DNA of 64,000 nt from Nocardioides pelophilus (GCF_014180685.1 NZ_JACEHF010000001.1:1-64000); one strand, 5' to 3'; counted from the first letter of the stretch, positions 23,251 through 31,886 are shown. The notes: generated by a model not told the origin, from the sequence alone. Translations and numbers: made by a program.

Positions 23251-24408
23251 ATGGAGCGCACGCTGTACGACGACGACCACGAGGCCTACCGGCAGACCGT
23301 GCGGGAGTTCCTGGTCCGCGAGGTCGTCCCGCACAAGGACCAGTGGGACGACGACCGGTGGATCCCCCGTGAGGTCTTCCGGGCTGCCGCCGAGGCGGGC
23401 CTCTACGGCCTGCAGGTCCCCGAGGAGTACGGCGGCAGCGGGGTCGACGACTACCGGTTCCGCCTGGTGGTGGGCGAGGAGGTCGCCCGGGTCAACGCGA
23501 TCTCGTTCAGCGTGACGCTCGGGCTGCAGGACGACCTCTTCCTCGCCTATCTCCTGGGCCGGGCGAACGATGAGCAGAAACAGCGCTGGCTGCCCGGCTT
23601 CGCCGCGGGTGAGCTCATCGGCGCGCTGGCGATGACGGAGCCGGGGACCGGCAGCGACCTGCAGGGCATCCGCACGTCCGCACGCCGGGACGGCGACCAC
23701 TGGGTCGTCAACGGCCAGAAGACGTTCATCTCGAGCGGGATCATGGCTGACCTGGTGGTGCTCGCGGTCCGCACCGACCCGGACGGCGGCTCGAACGGGT
23801 TCAGCCTGCTCATGGTCGAGGCCGACTCGACACCGGGGTTCGAGCGTGGGCGCAAGCTCGACAAGATCGGCCTGCCGGCCCAGGACACCGCGGAGCTCTT
23901 CTTCACCGACGCCCGCGTCCCTGCGGCCAACCTGCTCGGCGAGGAGGGTCAGGGCCTGAAGTACCTGATGAGCCACCTGCCCCGAGAGCGCCTGGGTGTC
24001 GCCAACCAGTCCATCACGACGGCGCGCGCCATCCTCGACCAGACCGTCGCGTACCTCAAGGACCGGACCGCCTTCGGAAAGCGCCTCGTCGACTTCCAGA
24101 ACACGAGGTTCGCGCTGGCGGAGATGGCCACCGAGCTAGACGTGGCTCAGACTTACGTGGACGCCTCGGTCCTGGCCTACAACGCGGGCACCTTGACGCC
24201 CGTGGAGGCGGCGAAGGGCAAGTGGTACGTCAGTGAGCTGCAGAAGCGGGTCATCGACCAGTGCCTGCAGCTGCACGGCGGCTACGGGTTCATGCGCGAG
24301 TACGCGGTGGGCAAGGCCTACGTCGACACCCGGGTCCAGACGATCTACGGCGGCACCACGGAGATCATGAAGGAGATCATCGGCCGCGACATCGCGGGCG
24401 GGCGTTGA
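23251..24408 (+). CDS. Acyl-CoA dehydrogenase (long-chain type)
   Basis: 385 aa. The N-terminal VREFLVREVVPHKDQWDDD, LAMTEPGTGSDLQGIRTSA (FAD loop), FISSGIMADLVVL, FLKD-like dimer region KDRTAFGKRL and C-terminal IYGGTTEIMKEIIGRDI are all typical. The MCAD Glu position is Gly (YGGT), but LPRERLGVANQS carries the Glu used instead by LCAD/isovaleryl-type enzymes. Long or branched substrates are therefore likely. It closely resembles the enzyme at 40877. Cotranscribed with the thiolase upstream. Confidence 0.93.
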   Translation: MERTLYDDDHEAYRQTVREFLVREVVPHKDQWDDDRWIPREVFRAAAEAGLYGLQVPEEYGGSGVDDYRFRLVVGEEVARVNAISFSVTLGLQDDLFLAYLLGRANDEQKQRWLPGFAAGELIGALAMTEPGTGSDLQGIRTSARRDGDHWVVNGQKTFISSGIMADLVVLAVRTDPDGGSNGFSLLMVEADSTPGFERGRKLDKIGLPAQDTAELFFTDARVPAANLLGEEGQGLKYLMSHLPRERLGVANQSITTARAILDQTVAYLKDRTAFGKRLVDFQNTRFALAEMATELDVAQTYVDASVLAYNAGTLTPVEAAKGKWYVSELQKRVIDQCLQLHGGYGFMREYAVGKAYVDTRVQTIYGGTTEIMKEIIGRDIAGGR

Positions 24409-24693
24409 CGACATGTCCTGGTGCGCGTCCCCCGCTTCTCACCTTACATCGCGCGCCACACCACGACGTACCGGAGACCCCATGAGGACCGCCCGTCCGT
24501 CCAGCACGCTCGAGGCCCTGACCGAGGTCCTCGACCGACGGTCCAGCTGCCGCGGGTTCACCCGCGAGCCGGTCGACCCGTTGACGCTGCGACGCCTCTT
24601 CGAGGTGGCGCAGCGCACCCCCTCGTGGTGCAACTCCCAGGCGTGGCAGGTCCACCTGCTTTCCGGCACGGGCCTGGCCGCTCTGAGCGAGCG

Positions 24694-24699
24694 GCTAGT
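24694..24699. repeat. Target-site duplication, left copy (GCTAGT)
   Basis: GCTAGT at 24694-24699 is repeated at 25806-25811 directly outside the two IS ends. Confidence 0.9.
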
Positions 24700-25805
24700 T
24701 GTGATGCCCAGGCACGTTGTGCGATTGGGTACGGCGCAGCTGTAGATGGGTGAAGGCCTCCCGCGGTGGAGTGGAGCTGTCTAGAAACCGCTCCGCCACA
24801 AGGAGGCCTTCATGTCCCACGCTAACGCTGCGCTCACCCCACGGCACAGGCTGCGTCTGGCTCGGTTGATCGTCGAGGAGTGCTGGCCAACGTCGCGGGC
24901 CGCAGAGTTCTACAACGTGTCCTGGCGCACGGCCGACAAATGGGCCCAGCGCTACCGGGCTGCGGGGCCGGCCGGGATGAACGACCGGTCCTCGGCCCGG
25001 CACACCCAGCACGCCAAGACTCCTCAGCCAGTGGTCCGCAAGATCGTGCACCTGCGCTGGAAGCAGCGTCTGGGACCGGTCCAGATCGGTGCCCGGCTCG
25101 GCGTGCCGCCCTCGACCGTGCACGCGGTCCTGGTCCGCTGCCGACTCAACCGGCTGTCCTATACCGACCGAGTCACCGGCGAACCAGCTCGCCGCTACGA
25201 ACGCTCGCGCCCCGGCGAGCTGCTCCACGTCGACACCACCAAGTTCGGCAACATCCCCGACGGCGGCGGATGGCGCTACCTCGGCAAGCAGCAGGGCCAT
25301 CGCAACCGACAGGCCACCCGCGATCGCACCGGGATCAAGTCCCGCAAGTACCACCCCAAGATCGGCACCTGCTTCGTGCACACCGTGATCGATGACTACA
25401 CCCGACTGGCCTACGCCGAGTGCCACGACGACGAGCTCGCCGTCACCGCGGTCGGGGTGCTCTACCGCGCCGTGGCCTGGTTCGCCGAACACGGCGTGAG
25501 CGTCGAGCGAGTCCTCTCCGACAACGGATCGGCCTACAAGTCGGTGCTGTGGCGCGACACCTGCACCGAGCTCGGCATCACCATGAAGAAGACCCGGCCC
25601 TACCGGCCCCAGACCAACGGCAAGGTCGAACGCCTCCACCGCACCCTGGCCGACGGCTGGGCCTACCGACGCCTCTACAACTCCGAGAACGCCCGACGAG
25701 CAGCCCTGGCAGGATGGCTCCACCAGTACAACCACCACCGGCCCCACTCAGCCCTCGGCGGCCAACCACCCATCACCCGGTTGGACAACCTGGCTGGGCA
25801 TCACA
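24700..25805 (+). mobile_element. IS481-family insertion sequence, 1106 bp, complete
   Basis: The terminal inverted repeats begin TGTGATGCCCA. Left 24700-24721 and right 25784-25805 match at 19 of 22 positions. A 6-bp duplication GCTAGT flanks the element. It carries one transposase gene (24812-25810). The element sits inside the nitroreductase gene, in the same orientation. Confidence 0.93.
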
Positions 25806-25810
25806 GCTAG
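24812..25810 (+). CDS. IS481-family transposase (DDE)
   Basis: 332 aa. The N-terminal HTH (RLARLIVEECWPTSRAAEFY, WRTADKWAQRYR) is followed by a second HTH-like segment (IGARLGVPPSTVHAVLVRC) and an integrase-core DDE domain: LLHVDTTKFG (first D), RVLSDNGSAYKS (second D) and TNGKVERLHRTLADGW (E). ATG 24812 has AGGAGG upstream. The last codons are AGC TAG, where only the A belongs to the element. The GC and the stop TAG come from the target-site duplication, so the element has no stop codon of its own in this frame. Confidence 0.95.
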   Translation: MSHANAALTPRHRLRLARLIVEECWPTSRAAEFYNVSWRTADKWAQRYRAAGPAGMNDRSSARHTQHAKTPQPVVRKIVHLRWKQRLGPVQIGARLGVPPSTVHAVLVRCRLNRLSYTDRVTGEPARRYERSRPGELLHVDTTKFGNIPDGGGWRYLGKQQGHRNRQATRDRTGIKSRKYHPKIGTCFVHTVIDDYTRLAYAECHDDELAVTAVGVLYRAVAWFAEHGVSVERVLSDNGSAYKSVLWRDTCTELGITMKKTRPYRPQTNGKVERLHRTLADGWAYRRLYNSENARRAALAGWLHQYNHHRPHSALGGQPPITRLDNLAGHHS

Positions 25811-25811
25811 T
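25806..25811. repeat. Target-site duplication, right copy (GCTAGT)
   Basis: Second copy of the 6-bp duplication; it supplies the transposase stop codon TAG. Confidence 0.9.
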
Positions 25812-26278
25812 GGCCCGGGTGCTGTCCGGCCCGGAGACCCCGGACAGCCCCGGTCCCGAGCGCTACGAGGGGGTGTACGCCGAGCGGCGGCGCAGCTGCG
25901 GCATGGCCCTGTACGACGCTGTCGGCGTCGCACGGGAAGACCATGACGGCCACTCGCCCCAGATGCTGGAGATCGTCCGCTTCTTCGGCGCCCCGCACGT
26001 CGCGGTGATCACCAGCCCCAAGACGCTGGGTACCGACGGCGTAATGGACTGCGGCGCCTACGTCGCCAACCTGCTCAACCTCGCCGAGGCCTACGACCTC
26101 GGTGCGATCGCCCAGGGTGCGATCGGCATGTACGCCGATGCGGTGCGGGAGCACTTCGTGATCGCCGAGGACCGCGACGTGGTGTGCGCCGTGTCCTTGG
26201 GACACGCGGACCCCGACCACCCGGCCAACACCTTCCGCACGGATCGTGAGGAGATCGACCGGGTCGTCCAGGGTCTGC

Positions 26279-26301
26279 CTGCCTGAGGCCTGCCCAGGCA
26301 G
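26279..26301. terminator. Possible bidirectional hairpin between convergent genes
   Basis: CTGCCTG at 26279-26285 pairs with CAGGCAG at 26295-26301 across a 9-base loop, between the converging nitroreductase and SDR genes. There is no T-tract, so a terminator role is tentative. Confidence 0.3.
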
Positions 26302-26308
26302 TCACCCG

Positions 26309-27172
26309 TCACCCGACCGGGTTGACGCCGATCGTGACCTCGGACAGGTCAGAGATCTCCGACCACCGAGCGGAGACCTCCCGCAGGCTGGGCGGCTCCG
26401 GGAACGTCACCCCAGCGTTCTGGAACTGGGCCACGCGGTAGGTCTGCCCGCCGCCGACGACGAACACCGAGCCGGACTCGGCGCACTCCTCGGTGAGCAG
26501 GTACGTCACGACCGGGGCCACGAAGGCCGGCGGCAGCTTGTCGAGGAGCTCCGAGGGTGCTACGTCCTCCGTCATCCGGGTCGCGGCCATCGGCGCGATC
26601 GCGTTGACCTGGACTCCGTCGCGGGCACCCTCGATCGCCAGGGTGTGAGTCAGACCCACCAGACCGGCCTTGGCCGCGCCGTAGTTGGCCTGGCCGAAGT
26701 TGCCGAAGAGCCCGCTGGTGGAGGTGGCCATCACGATCCGGCCGAAGCCCTGGGCGCGGAAGTGCGGCCAGACCGCCTTGGACATGTGGTAGCTGCCGTC
26801 GAGATGCACGGACTGCAGGAGCTTCCATGCGTCGGTGGTCATCTTCGAGAACGACATGTCGCGCAGGATCCCGGCGTTGTTGACCAGGCCGTGCAGGGCA
26901 CCGTAGGCCCCGACAGCCGTAGCCACGATCGCCGCTGCCCCCTCCTCGGTCGCCACACTGTCGTAGTTGGCGACAGCGTCGCCACCGGCGGCTCGAATTT
27001 CCGCGACAACCTCGTCCGCCATCGCGGTGCCGGCACCACTTCCGTCCCGTCCGCCGCCGAGGTCGTTGACCACGACCTTGGCGCCAACGCTGGCCAGGAA
27101 GAGGGCGTACTCACGTCCCAGGCCACCCCCGGCTCCCGTGACGATGACGACCTGACCTTCGACTCCAGCCAT
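26309..27172 (-). CDS. SDR-family dehydrogenase, (3R)-hydroxyacyl-CoA dehydrogenase-like
   Basis: A 287-aa SDR resembling the dehydrogenase domain of peroxisomal multifunctional enzyme type 2. Landmarks are [66 protein letters not shown] and ANYGAAKAGLVG with the catalytic Tyr and Lys. It would oxidise (R)-3-hydroxyacyl-CoA, matching the MaoC hydratase of this island. ATG 27172 follows GGGGAGAAC. It is divergent from the MBL gene across operator site 5. Confidence 0.92.
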   Translation of the reverse strand: MAGVEGQVVIVTGAGGGLGREYALFLASVGAKVVVNDLGGGRDGSGAGTAMADEVVAEIRAAGGDAVANYDSVATEEGAAAIVATAVGAYGALHGLVNNAGILRDMSFSKMTTDAWKLLQSVHLDGSYHMSKAVWPHFRAQGFGRIVMATSTSGLFGNFGQANYGAAKAGLVGLTHTLAIEGARDGVQVNAIAPMAATRMTEDVAPSELLDKLPPAFVAPVVTYLLTEECAESGSVFVVGGGQTYRVAQFQNAGVTFPEPPSLREVSARWSEISDLSEVTIGVNPVG

Positions 27173-27195
27173 GTTCTCCCCTAAGGTAGTCTCGA

Positions 27196-27210
27196 AATCT
27201 AATTCAGATT
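27196..27210. promoter_or_regulatory. Operator site 5 (perfect AATCT-N5-AGATT)
   Basis: AATCT-AATTC-AGATT, perfect half-sites, in the 49-bp gap between the divergent SDR (27172) and MBL (27222) genes. TAGATT on the minus strand (complement 27196-27201) is a -10 candidate for the SDR gene. Confidence 0.7.
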
Positions 27211-27221
27211 AAGAATAGGTC

Positions 27222-28226
27222 ATGATCGAACACCTCAGCGACCGTCTCGTCCGGATCGAGCTCCCCCTCCCCCTCCAGGGACTCAGCAGTGTCAACTGCT
27301 ACGTCGTGCTGGGCGACGCGGAGACCGTCCTCGTCGATCCCGGCTGGTCCTCTCCCGAGACCGAGACCGCCCTGCGGAGCGGCTTGGACGAGCTCGGACT
27401 GTCCCCGAGCGACATCAGTCGGATCCTCACCAGCCACCATCACTGGGACCACTACACCCAAGGCCTCGCATGGCAGGAGCGCCACGACATCCCCGTCCAC
27501 CTCGGCCGTGGTGACGACCGCAGCATCCACGCCTGGTTCGACCTTGAGGGGGCGTTCCCGAGACAGGTCGAGCTGCTCCGCGCCGCCGGCGCGGGCGCGC
27601 TCGCCGACGAGATCGCGGGCCTGCCCGCCACTATCCACGAGCAGGACATGGACTTCGGCCTGCCGGCGGCCTGGCTGGACGACGACGACGTGATCGAATG
27701 CGGCGGTGTGAACATCCACGTGATTGCCACGCCTGGCCACACCCGCGGGCACGTCTGCTTCGAGATCCCCGAGGAGGGCCTGCTGCTGACTGGAGACCAC
27801 GTCCTGCCTCGCATCTCCCCGTCCATCGCCTACGAGCGCGAGCCGGACGCCCTGTCCCTGATCAGCTACCTGTCGTCCCTGCGCCTGGTCGCAGAGCGCC
27901 CTGACTTGCGCATGTTGCCGGCACACGGCCCGGCCGACCTCGCAGTCGGCAGCTCCCGAACCCGTGCGCTCGAGCTGCTCGAGCACCACGGCACGCGGTT
28001 GGACGTCATCACGTCCCTGGTCCGTCATGGCCGTTCGACCGCCCACGAGGTGGCCGACGCGATGACCTGGACGCGCCACCACCGTCGGCTGCGCGAGCTC
28101 GATCCCGTGCACCGGATGACCGCGGTGCTCGAGACCGAGGCACACCTGGTGCTGCTTGCTCGCCAGGACCGACTCCGTCGAACGACGATGGACGGCGTCG
28201 ACCACTACCTCGACCACCAGCACTGA
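27222..28226 (+). CDS. Metallo-beta-lactamase-fold hydrolase
   Basis: 334 aa. The HxHxDH metal motif is H72-x-H74-x-D76-H77 (TSHHHWDHYTQG), followed by TPGHTRGHVCF (metal His), LLTGDHVLPRISPS (bridging Asp) and PAHGP (last His). This set places it with glyoxalase II/thioesterase-type MBL enzymes. A CoA thioester or lactone hydrolase role fits the operon, which continues 23 bp later with an acyl-CoA carboxyltransferase. A C-terminal winged-helix-like tail (TAHEVADAMTWTRHHRRLRE) is like that of LACTB2-type proteins. Confidence 0.9.
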   Translation: MIEHLSDRLVRIELPLPLQGLSSVNCYVVLGDAETVLVDPGWSSPETETALRSGLDELGLSPSDISRILTSHHHWDHYTQGLAWQERHDIPVHLGRGDDRSIHAWFDLEGAFPRQVELLRAAGAGALADEIAGLPATIHEQDMDFGLPAAWLDDDDVIECGGVNIHVIATPGHTRGHVCFEIPEEGLLLTGDHVLPRISPSIAYEREPDALSLISYLSSLRLVAERPDLRMLPAHGPADLAVGSSRTRALELLEHHGTRLDVITSLVRHGRSTAHEVADAMTWTRHHRRLRELDPVHRMTAVLETEAHLVLLARQDRLRRTTMDGVDHYLDHQH

Positions 28227-28249
28227 TCGCCCAACACGTCGGAGGAAGC

Positions 28250-29815
28250 ATGCTTTCTGGTCCGCGGTCGCCTCACCACCAGACCCAGCTCGACGTCGCG
28301 CTCGCGAGCGTCCACGACGACTCCCGCGCGGAGGCTGTCGCACGGCAGCACGCTCGGGGCAAGCAGACGGCGCGCGAGCGCATCGCGCAGCTGACCGACC
28401 CTGACAGTTTCCACGAGATCGGGGCACTCGCCCGACCGGCGGAGCCCGGTCCGGGCGGGCAACCGATCCCCGCGGACGGACTGGTCACGGGGACCGCCCG
28501 GATCGATGGTCGCCCGGTCGTGGTGCTGGCCAGTGACTACACCGCGGCAGGCGGTAGCAACGGCCTCATCGGCAACGCGAAGATGCGCCGGTGCTGGGAG
28601 ATCGCTGCGACCCGCGGGATCCCAGTGGTGATGCTGTTCGATGGTGGTGGCCATCGGATCAGCGAGGGACTCGACGCACGCGAGTTCGCGGGCGGGTTCG
28701 ACATTCAGGAGCTCCAGACGCGACTCTCGGGATGGGTGCCGATGGTGGCAGCCATCCTTGGCCCGGGGTACGGGCAACCCACCCTCGCTGCCGCGCTGTG
28801 CGACTACGTCGTCGCTGTCCGGGGGATTGCCAGCGTCGGGATGGCCCCTCCGGCGCTCGTCCGGGCGGCCACCGGGGAGGACGTCGACTCCGAGCAGCTC
28901 AGCAGTCCGGACGCCCAGGCGTCGTACGGCACCATTGACCTGGCGGTAGACACCGAGGAGGAGGCGCTCGACCACCTGCGCTGGTACCTCTCCTTCCTGC
29001 CCCTGAACGCGGATGCCCCGTTGCCGGTGGCTGTCGCCGCACCACCGGACCGGCATGCGGCCGCGACACTGGACGAGACGGTGCCGGCCGATCTTCGGGT
29101 CGGTTACGACATGTACGACGTCCTGGACGGCCTCCTGGACGAGGACTCGGACCTGGAGCTGAAGTCGGTTTTCGCCCCGAACTTGATCACGATGCTCGGC
29201 CGGATCGAGGGGTGTGTCGTCGGCGTGGTCGCCAGCCAGCCCGCGGTCAAGGCCGGGATGCTCGACGCTCCGGCGGCCGACAAGGCGGCGCACTTCATCT
29301 CGCTATGCGACGCCTTTGGCATCCCGGTGCTGGTCATCATGGACCTGCCCGGCCTCGCTGTCGGGGAGGAGGCCGAGCGGAGCGGACTGGCCCGAAGCAG
29401 TGCACGACTGTCTGCGGAGCTCGGTGCGGCGACGGTCCCGATGTTCACCGTCGTCGCTCGGAAGGGTTATGGCGGCGGCTACGTCATCCTTTCTGGCGGC
29501 CGGACGTTCAACCCCGAGTTGGTGGTGGCCTGGCCGCATGCCGAGACCGCGGTCATGGCGGTGGAGACAGCGATCGAGCTGGTTTACGGTCGCGAGGTGG
29601 CCTCGGCGCCTGACCCGGACGGCCGTCGCGCCGAGCTCACCGAGGGCTTCCGTGGCGGTATCGGCGCCCTGCGGGGCGCGGAAGGGTTCGGCTTCGACGC
29701 GGTGATCCGGCCGAGCGAGACGCGGGGGTGGCTCGCCGACCTGCTGCCCGACCTCCCCCGCCACGGCCAGATGCAGGTGCTCACTCCCCGTCGGCATGCC
29801 GTAGCACCTCTCTGA
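28250..29815 (+). CDS. Acyl-CoA carboxylase carboxyltransferase subunit (PccB/AccD-like)
   Basis: 521 aa with tandem crotonase-like carboxyltransferase domains. The N-terminal HARGKQTARERIAQLTDPDS is followed by the first domain (VLASDYTAAGGSNGLIGNAK, MLFDGGGHRISEG). The second domain runs from FAPNLITMLGRIEG to KGYGGGYVILSG. It resembles propionyl-CoA carboxylase beta chains. No biotin carboxylase/BCCP subunit is encoded nearby, so it either borrows one from elsewhere or acts as a decarboxylase or transcarboxylase. GGAGGAAGC precedes ATG 28250. Cotranscribed with the MBL hydrolase. Confidence 0.9.
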   Translation: MLSGPRSPHHQTQLDVALASVHDDSRAEAVARQHARGKQTARERIAQLTDPDSFHEIGALARPAEPGPGGQPIPADGLVTGTARIDGRPVVVLASDYTAAGGSNGLIGNAKMRRCWEIAATRGIPVVMLFDGGGHRISEGLDAREFAGGFDIQELQTRLSGWVPMVAAILGPGYGQPTLAAALCDYVVAVRGIASVGMAPPALVRAATGEDVDSEQLSSPDAQASYGTIDLAVDTEEEALDHLRWYLSFLPLNADAPLPVAVAAPPDRHAAATLDETVPADLRVGYDMYDVLDGLLDEDSDLELKSVFAPNLITMLGRIEGCVVGVVASQPAVKAGMLDAPAADKAAHFISLCDAFGIPVLVIMDLPGLAVGEEAERSGLARSSARLSAELGAATVPMFTVVARKGYGGGYVILSGGRTFNPELVVAWPHAETAVMAVETAIELVYGREVASAPDPDGRRAELTEGFRGGIGALRGAEGFGFDAVIRPSETRGWLADLLPDLPRHGQMQVLTPRRHAVAPL

Positions 29816-29822
29816 CCTAGCT

Positions 29823-29934
29823 TCCGACCGGGGCGGTTTCGCCTACGTCGCGTTCGTCGTCGACGTCTTCTACCAGCGGATTCTGGACTGGCAGATCCCG
29901 GCCAACCGGCGCACCGACCTGGTCCTGACCCCTC
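29823..29934 (+). pseudogene. IS3-family transposase (OrfB) fragment
   Basis: The plus-strand frame from 29823 reads SDRGGFAYVAFVVDVFYQR then ILDWQIPANRRTDLVL. This is the DDE-core strand of IS3-family OrfB proteins around the first catalytic Asp (FVVDVF). Nothing upstream or downstream continues the gene, so it is a scar of an old insertion just after the carboxyltransferase gene. Confidence 0.75.
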
Positions 29935-29952
29935 TACGGATCAGACGGTTCA

Positions 29953-30675
29953 CTAGTGACGGGGAAAGGAGGGTTTGGAGGACCCGGGAGATGTAGTGCT
30001 TACGCCTGGGATGAGCAGGGTGGATAGGGTGGTCGTTGTCGAACAGCCCACCCCAACCCGTTCGCCACCCAAGCGTGCATTGAGCCACTGAAGAGCCAGA
30101 GGTGCGCCGGTGAGCGCCAGACTGACATGGTCGCTAACTAGGTCGCGGACATATTTTACCCGCGCGCCCCGCTTGCACCACTTAGCGACAGTTTCGGCGG
30201 CATCAGCCTCTGGTACGAGTTCGTCCAATACAGCTTGATAAACTAGAACTGGTGCCATCGGCGTCCCCCTACGGAGCGCCATAGCCTTTAGGCCTTTCTC
30301 GACCGGGGGGAGCGCAAGGAGTCGGCTGTACGGAATCGTTAGGTATCTATTCATATTCAGCAGGGGATATAATGCTAAGTTGGACACCACGCATCTCGAG
30401 TCGCCGGAAGCCAGCAAGCGGCGTCCGGCTGGCGTGAGATGCTTCTTGAATGACGGCTTGATGATTGGGTTCCCTCGAATAATTCCCGGTAGCGTCGAAG
30501 GCAGGAAGCCTGCGAAAGGTCCTCCGTTTAGCGCTGCAAGGATCTTATCGGGGCGAGACACGAAACCTCCTACCGCAATCCCGGTGATGTTCAGCTCAGG
30601 CGCATAGCTCGGCTGCGCGATAGCAGCAGATCCGGTACCAAACGAGCCTCCGGAATAACCCCAAGCCGCTACCGG
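29953..30675 (-). pseudogene. Secretory lipase (LIP family), 5'-truncated, lower GC
   Basis: The minus-strand frame from about 30675 to the stop at 29953 encodes PVAAWGYSGGSFGTGSAAIA (nucleophile elbow GYSGG), GGFVSRPDKILAALNGGPFA, VLVYQAVLDELVPEADA (catalytic Asp) and LVSDHVSLALTG (catalytic His). These are the C-terminal two thirds of an extracellular triacylglycerol lipase. The N-terminus with its signal peptide is missing: homology begins exactly where the mce gene ends. Base composition is visibly more AT-rich than the neighbours (for example around 30340-30380), suggesting foreign origin. The last 35 or so residues are low-complexity and may be out of frame. Confidence 0.82.
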
Positions 30676-31886
30676 TGTGCGTACGTGGTGTTGACCGTGA
30701 GCAGCCCTCGCAGGATCCCGCCGTTCGCATCTCGCATGCTCACGATCGAGCGGGTGTTCACCACGAAGGCCCCCAGGTCGGGCAGGTATCGGAGCAGCAT
30801 CGCGGTGACCGGGTCCAAGCGCGCAGTCGTCCGCTCCGCGACCGGGAGGGCGGCCCGGAGGTCGTCCACGACGGGGCGCAGCTCGGCGACCAACGGGGAG
30901 GCCCGGCGCACCAGAGGCCGAGCGACTTCCACGGTGGTGCTCAGTCGCTGGACCGTGCTGTCGACACGCTCCAGAGCGTCGGGCAACACAGCTGTGGCGT
31001 CCTGGACATCGCGCAAGGTCGGGTCGAGCTGACGGGTCAGCCGGCTAACAGCGCGGGTGGAAGCCGTGAGCTGGCGCGCGAGTGCAGGCAGCTCGGACAA
31101 GCTCGCGTCGAGGCTTTCAGACTCGCCCGACATCGAGCTCAACGTGCTGCTGAGCGCCCCGGCGAGAGCATTCAGCCGGGCATCGTCCTCCCCGACCGCC
31201 GAAGAGATCTGAGCGACGGCCGAGACGAGCGTCCGAAGCGAGGTGCGTCGCTCGTCGAGCTCGCGGAGAACAGGCGCCAGATCCTCCGTGAGACCTGTCG
31301 CCTCCTGCAGCCCGGCCGGAAGGTGCTCGTCGGCGTCCGTGAGTGCCGCGTCGGCCTCCGCGAGGAGCTTCGTCAGCGCCGTCCTCGCGCCGTCGTCCAA
31401 GTGACCCAGCACTTCGTCGAGCTGCACCGGACGCTCCGTGTTGGTGACGGGCAGCGTCGTGCCCTCCTCGACCTCTTCGGCGGGCGGCCCACCGGGATCG
31501 ATCTCGACGTACATCTCGTTGAGCGGGCTCTTGGGACGGAGGACGAGCGTGGCGTTCTCGTACACAGGGTGTCCCGGCTCGAGGGTCATCTCCAACTCGG
31601 CCCGACCCTGGTCGTTCACCCGAGCGTCGGTGATCTGGCCCACGATCACGCCGTACATCCGGACCTCCTGGCCGTTGCCCGGCGCGACGCCCGGCACGGC
31701 CTCGAACTCCGCAGCGAACTCGAACTTGTCCGCCCACGGCGCGGTGAACCGTTGATTGGTGAGCACCCACGTGCCGGCGATCGTGGCCACCACGACGAGT
31801 GCGACCATCACGACGACGTTCTTCTTCAGCCCTGGCTCGGTGCGAACTCGCTCCCAGTTTCGCCTCAGTCGTGCGCGCGCGCTCAT
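30669..31886 (-). CDS. MCE-family (MlaD) lipid-transport protein, fifth of cluster 1
   Basis: 405 aa. A basic N-terminus is followed by one membrane anchor (VVVMVALVVVATIAGTWVL), the MCE beta domain about residues 45-125 (FAAEFEAVPGVAPGNGQEVR, VGQITDARV), and a long helical region with Leu/Ala heptads. Such proteins assemble into the periplasm- or wall-spanning channel of Mce transporters. The last residues (VNTTYAHR) and the stop TAG lie at the edge of the lipase fragment. The 3' end has therefore probably been replaced, and a sixth MCE gene may have been lost. Confidence 0.9.
   Translation of the reverse strand: MSARARLRRNWERVRTEPGLKKNVVVMVALVVVATIAGTWVLTNQRFTAPWADKFEFAAEFEAVPGVAPGNGQEVRMYGVIVGQITDARVNDQGRAELEMTLEPGHPVYENATLVLRPKSPLNEMYVEIDPGGPPAEEVEEGTTLPVTNTERPVQLDEVLGHLDDGARTALTKLLAEADAALTDADEHLPAGLQEATGLTEDLAPVLRELDERRTSLRTLVSAVAQISSAVGEDDARLNALAGALSSTLSSMSGESESLDASLSELPALARQLTASTRAVSRLTRQLDPTLRDVQDATAVLPDALERVDSTVQRLSTTVEVARPLVRRASPLVAELRPVVDDLRAALPVAERTTARLDPVTAMLLRYLPDLGAFVVNTRSIVSMRDANGGILRGLLTVNTTYAHR

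Larger units (their letters stand above)
24482..26286 (+). pseudogene. Nitroreductase family gene interrupted by an IS481-type element
   Basis: The N-terminal part (24482-24699) encodes a nitroreductase start: LTEVLDRRSSCRGFTREPV and QRTPSWCNSQAWQVHLLS, the FMN-binding region. The C-terminal part (25812-26286) continues with VARVLSGPETP, MALYDAVGVAREDH, FFGAPHVAVIT, LGTDGVMDCGAYVANLLNL and C-terminal ADPDHPANTFRT. Removing the IS and one copy of the GCTAGT duplication joins CGG CTA GTG GCC in frame and gives an intact 230-aa FMN-dependent NAD(P)H oxidoreductase. The reading frame has no other lesion, so inactivation is recent. The gene follows the acyl-CoA dehydrogenase in the same operon. 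Confidence 0.93.

Noticed and set aside
1-29815. Steroid (kst/hsa) catabolic cluster
   Set aside because: SCP-x/DUF35, FadE-like and mce genes suggest it, but no KshA, HsaC, KstD or steroid operator of the TnnAAC-type is present, and the shared repeat here is different.
29930-29955. GACGGTTCA near 29947 as the other end of an IS6110-like element
   Set aside because: Only 7 or 8 bases match the terminal repeat; too short to call.
29953-31886. Natural mce-lipase fusion gene
   Set aside because: The lipase frame and the MCE frame differ, and the MCE stop TAG lies in the overlap, so this is a junction of two truncated genes and not a fusion protein.
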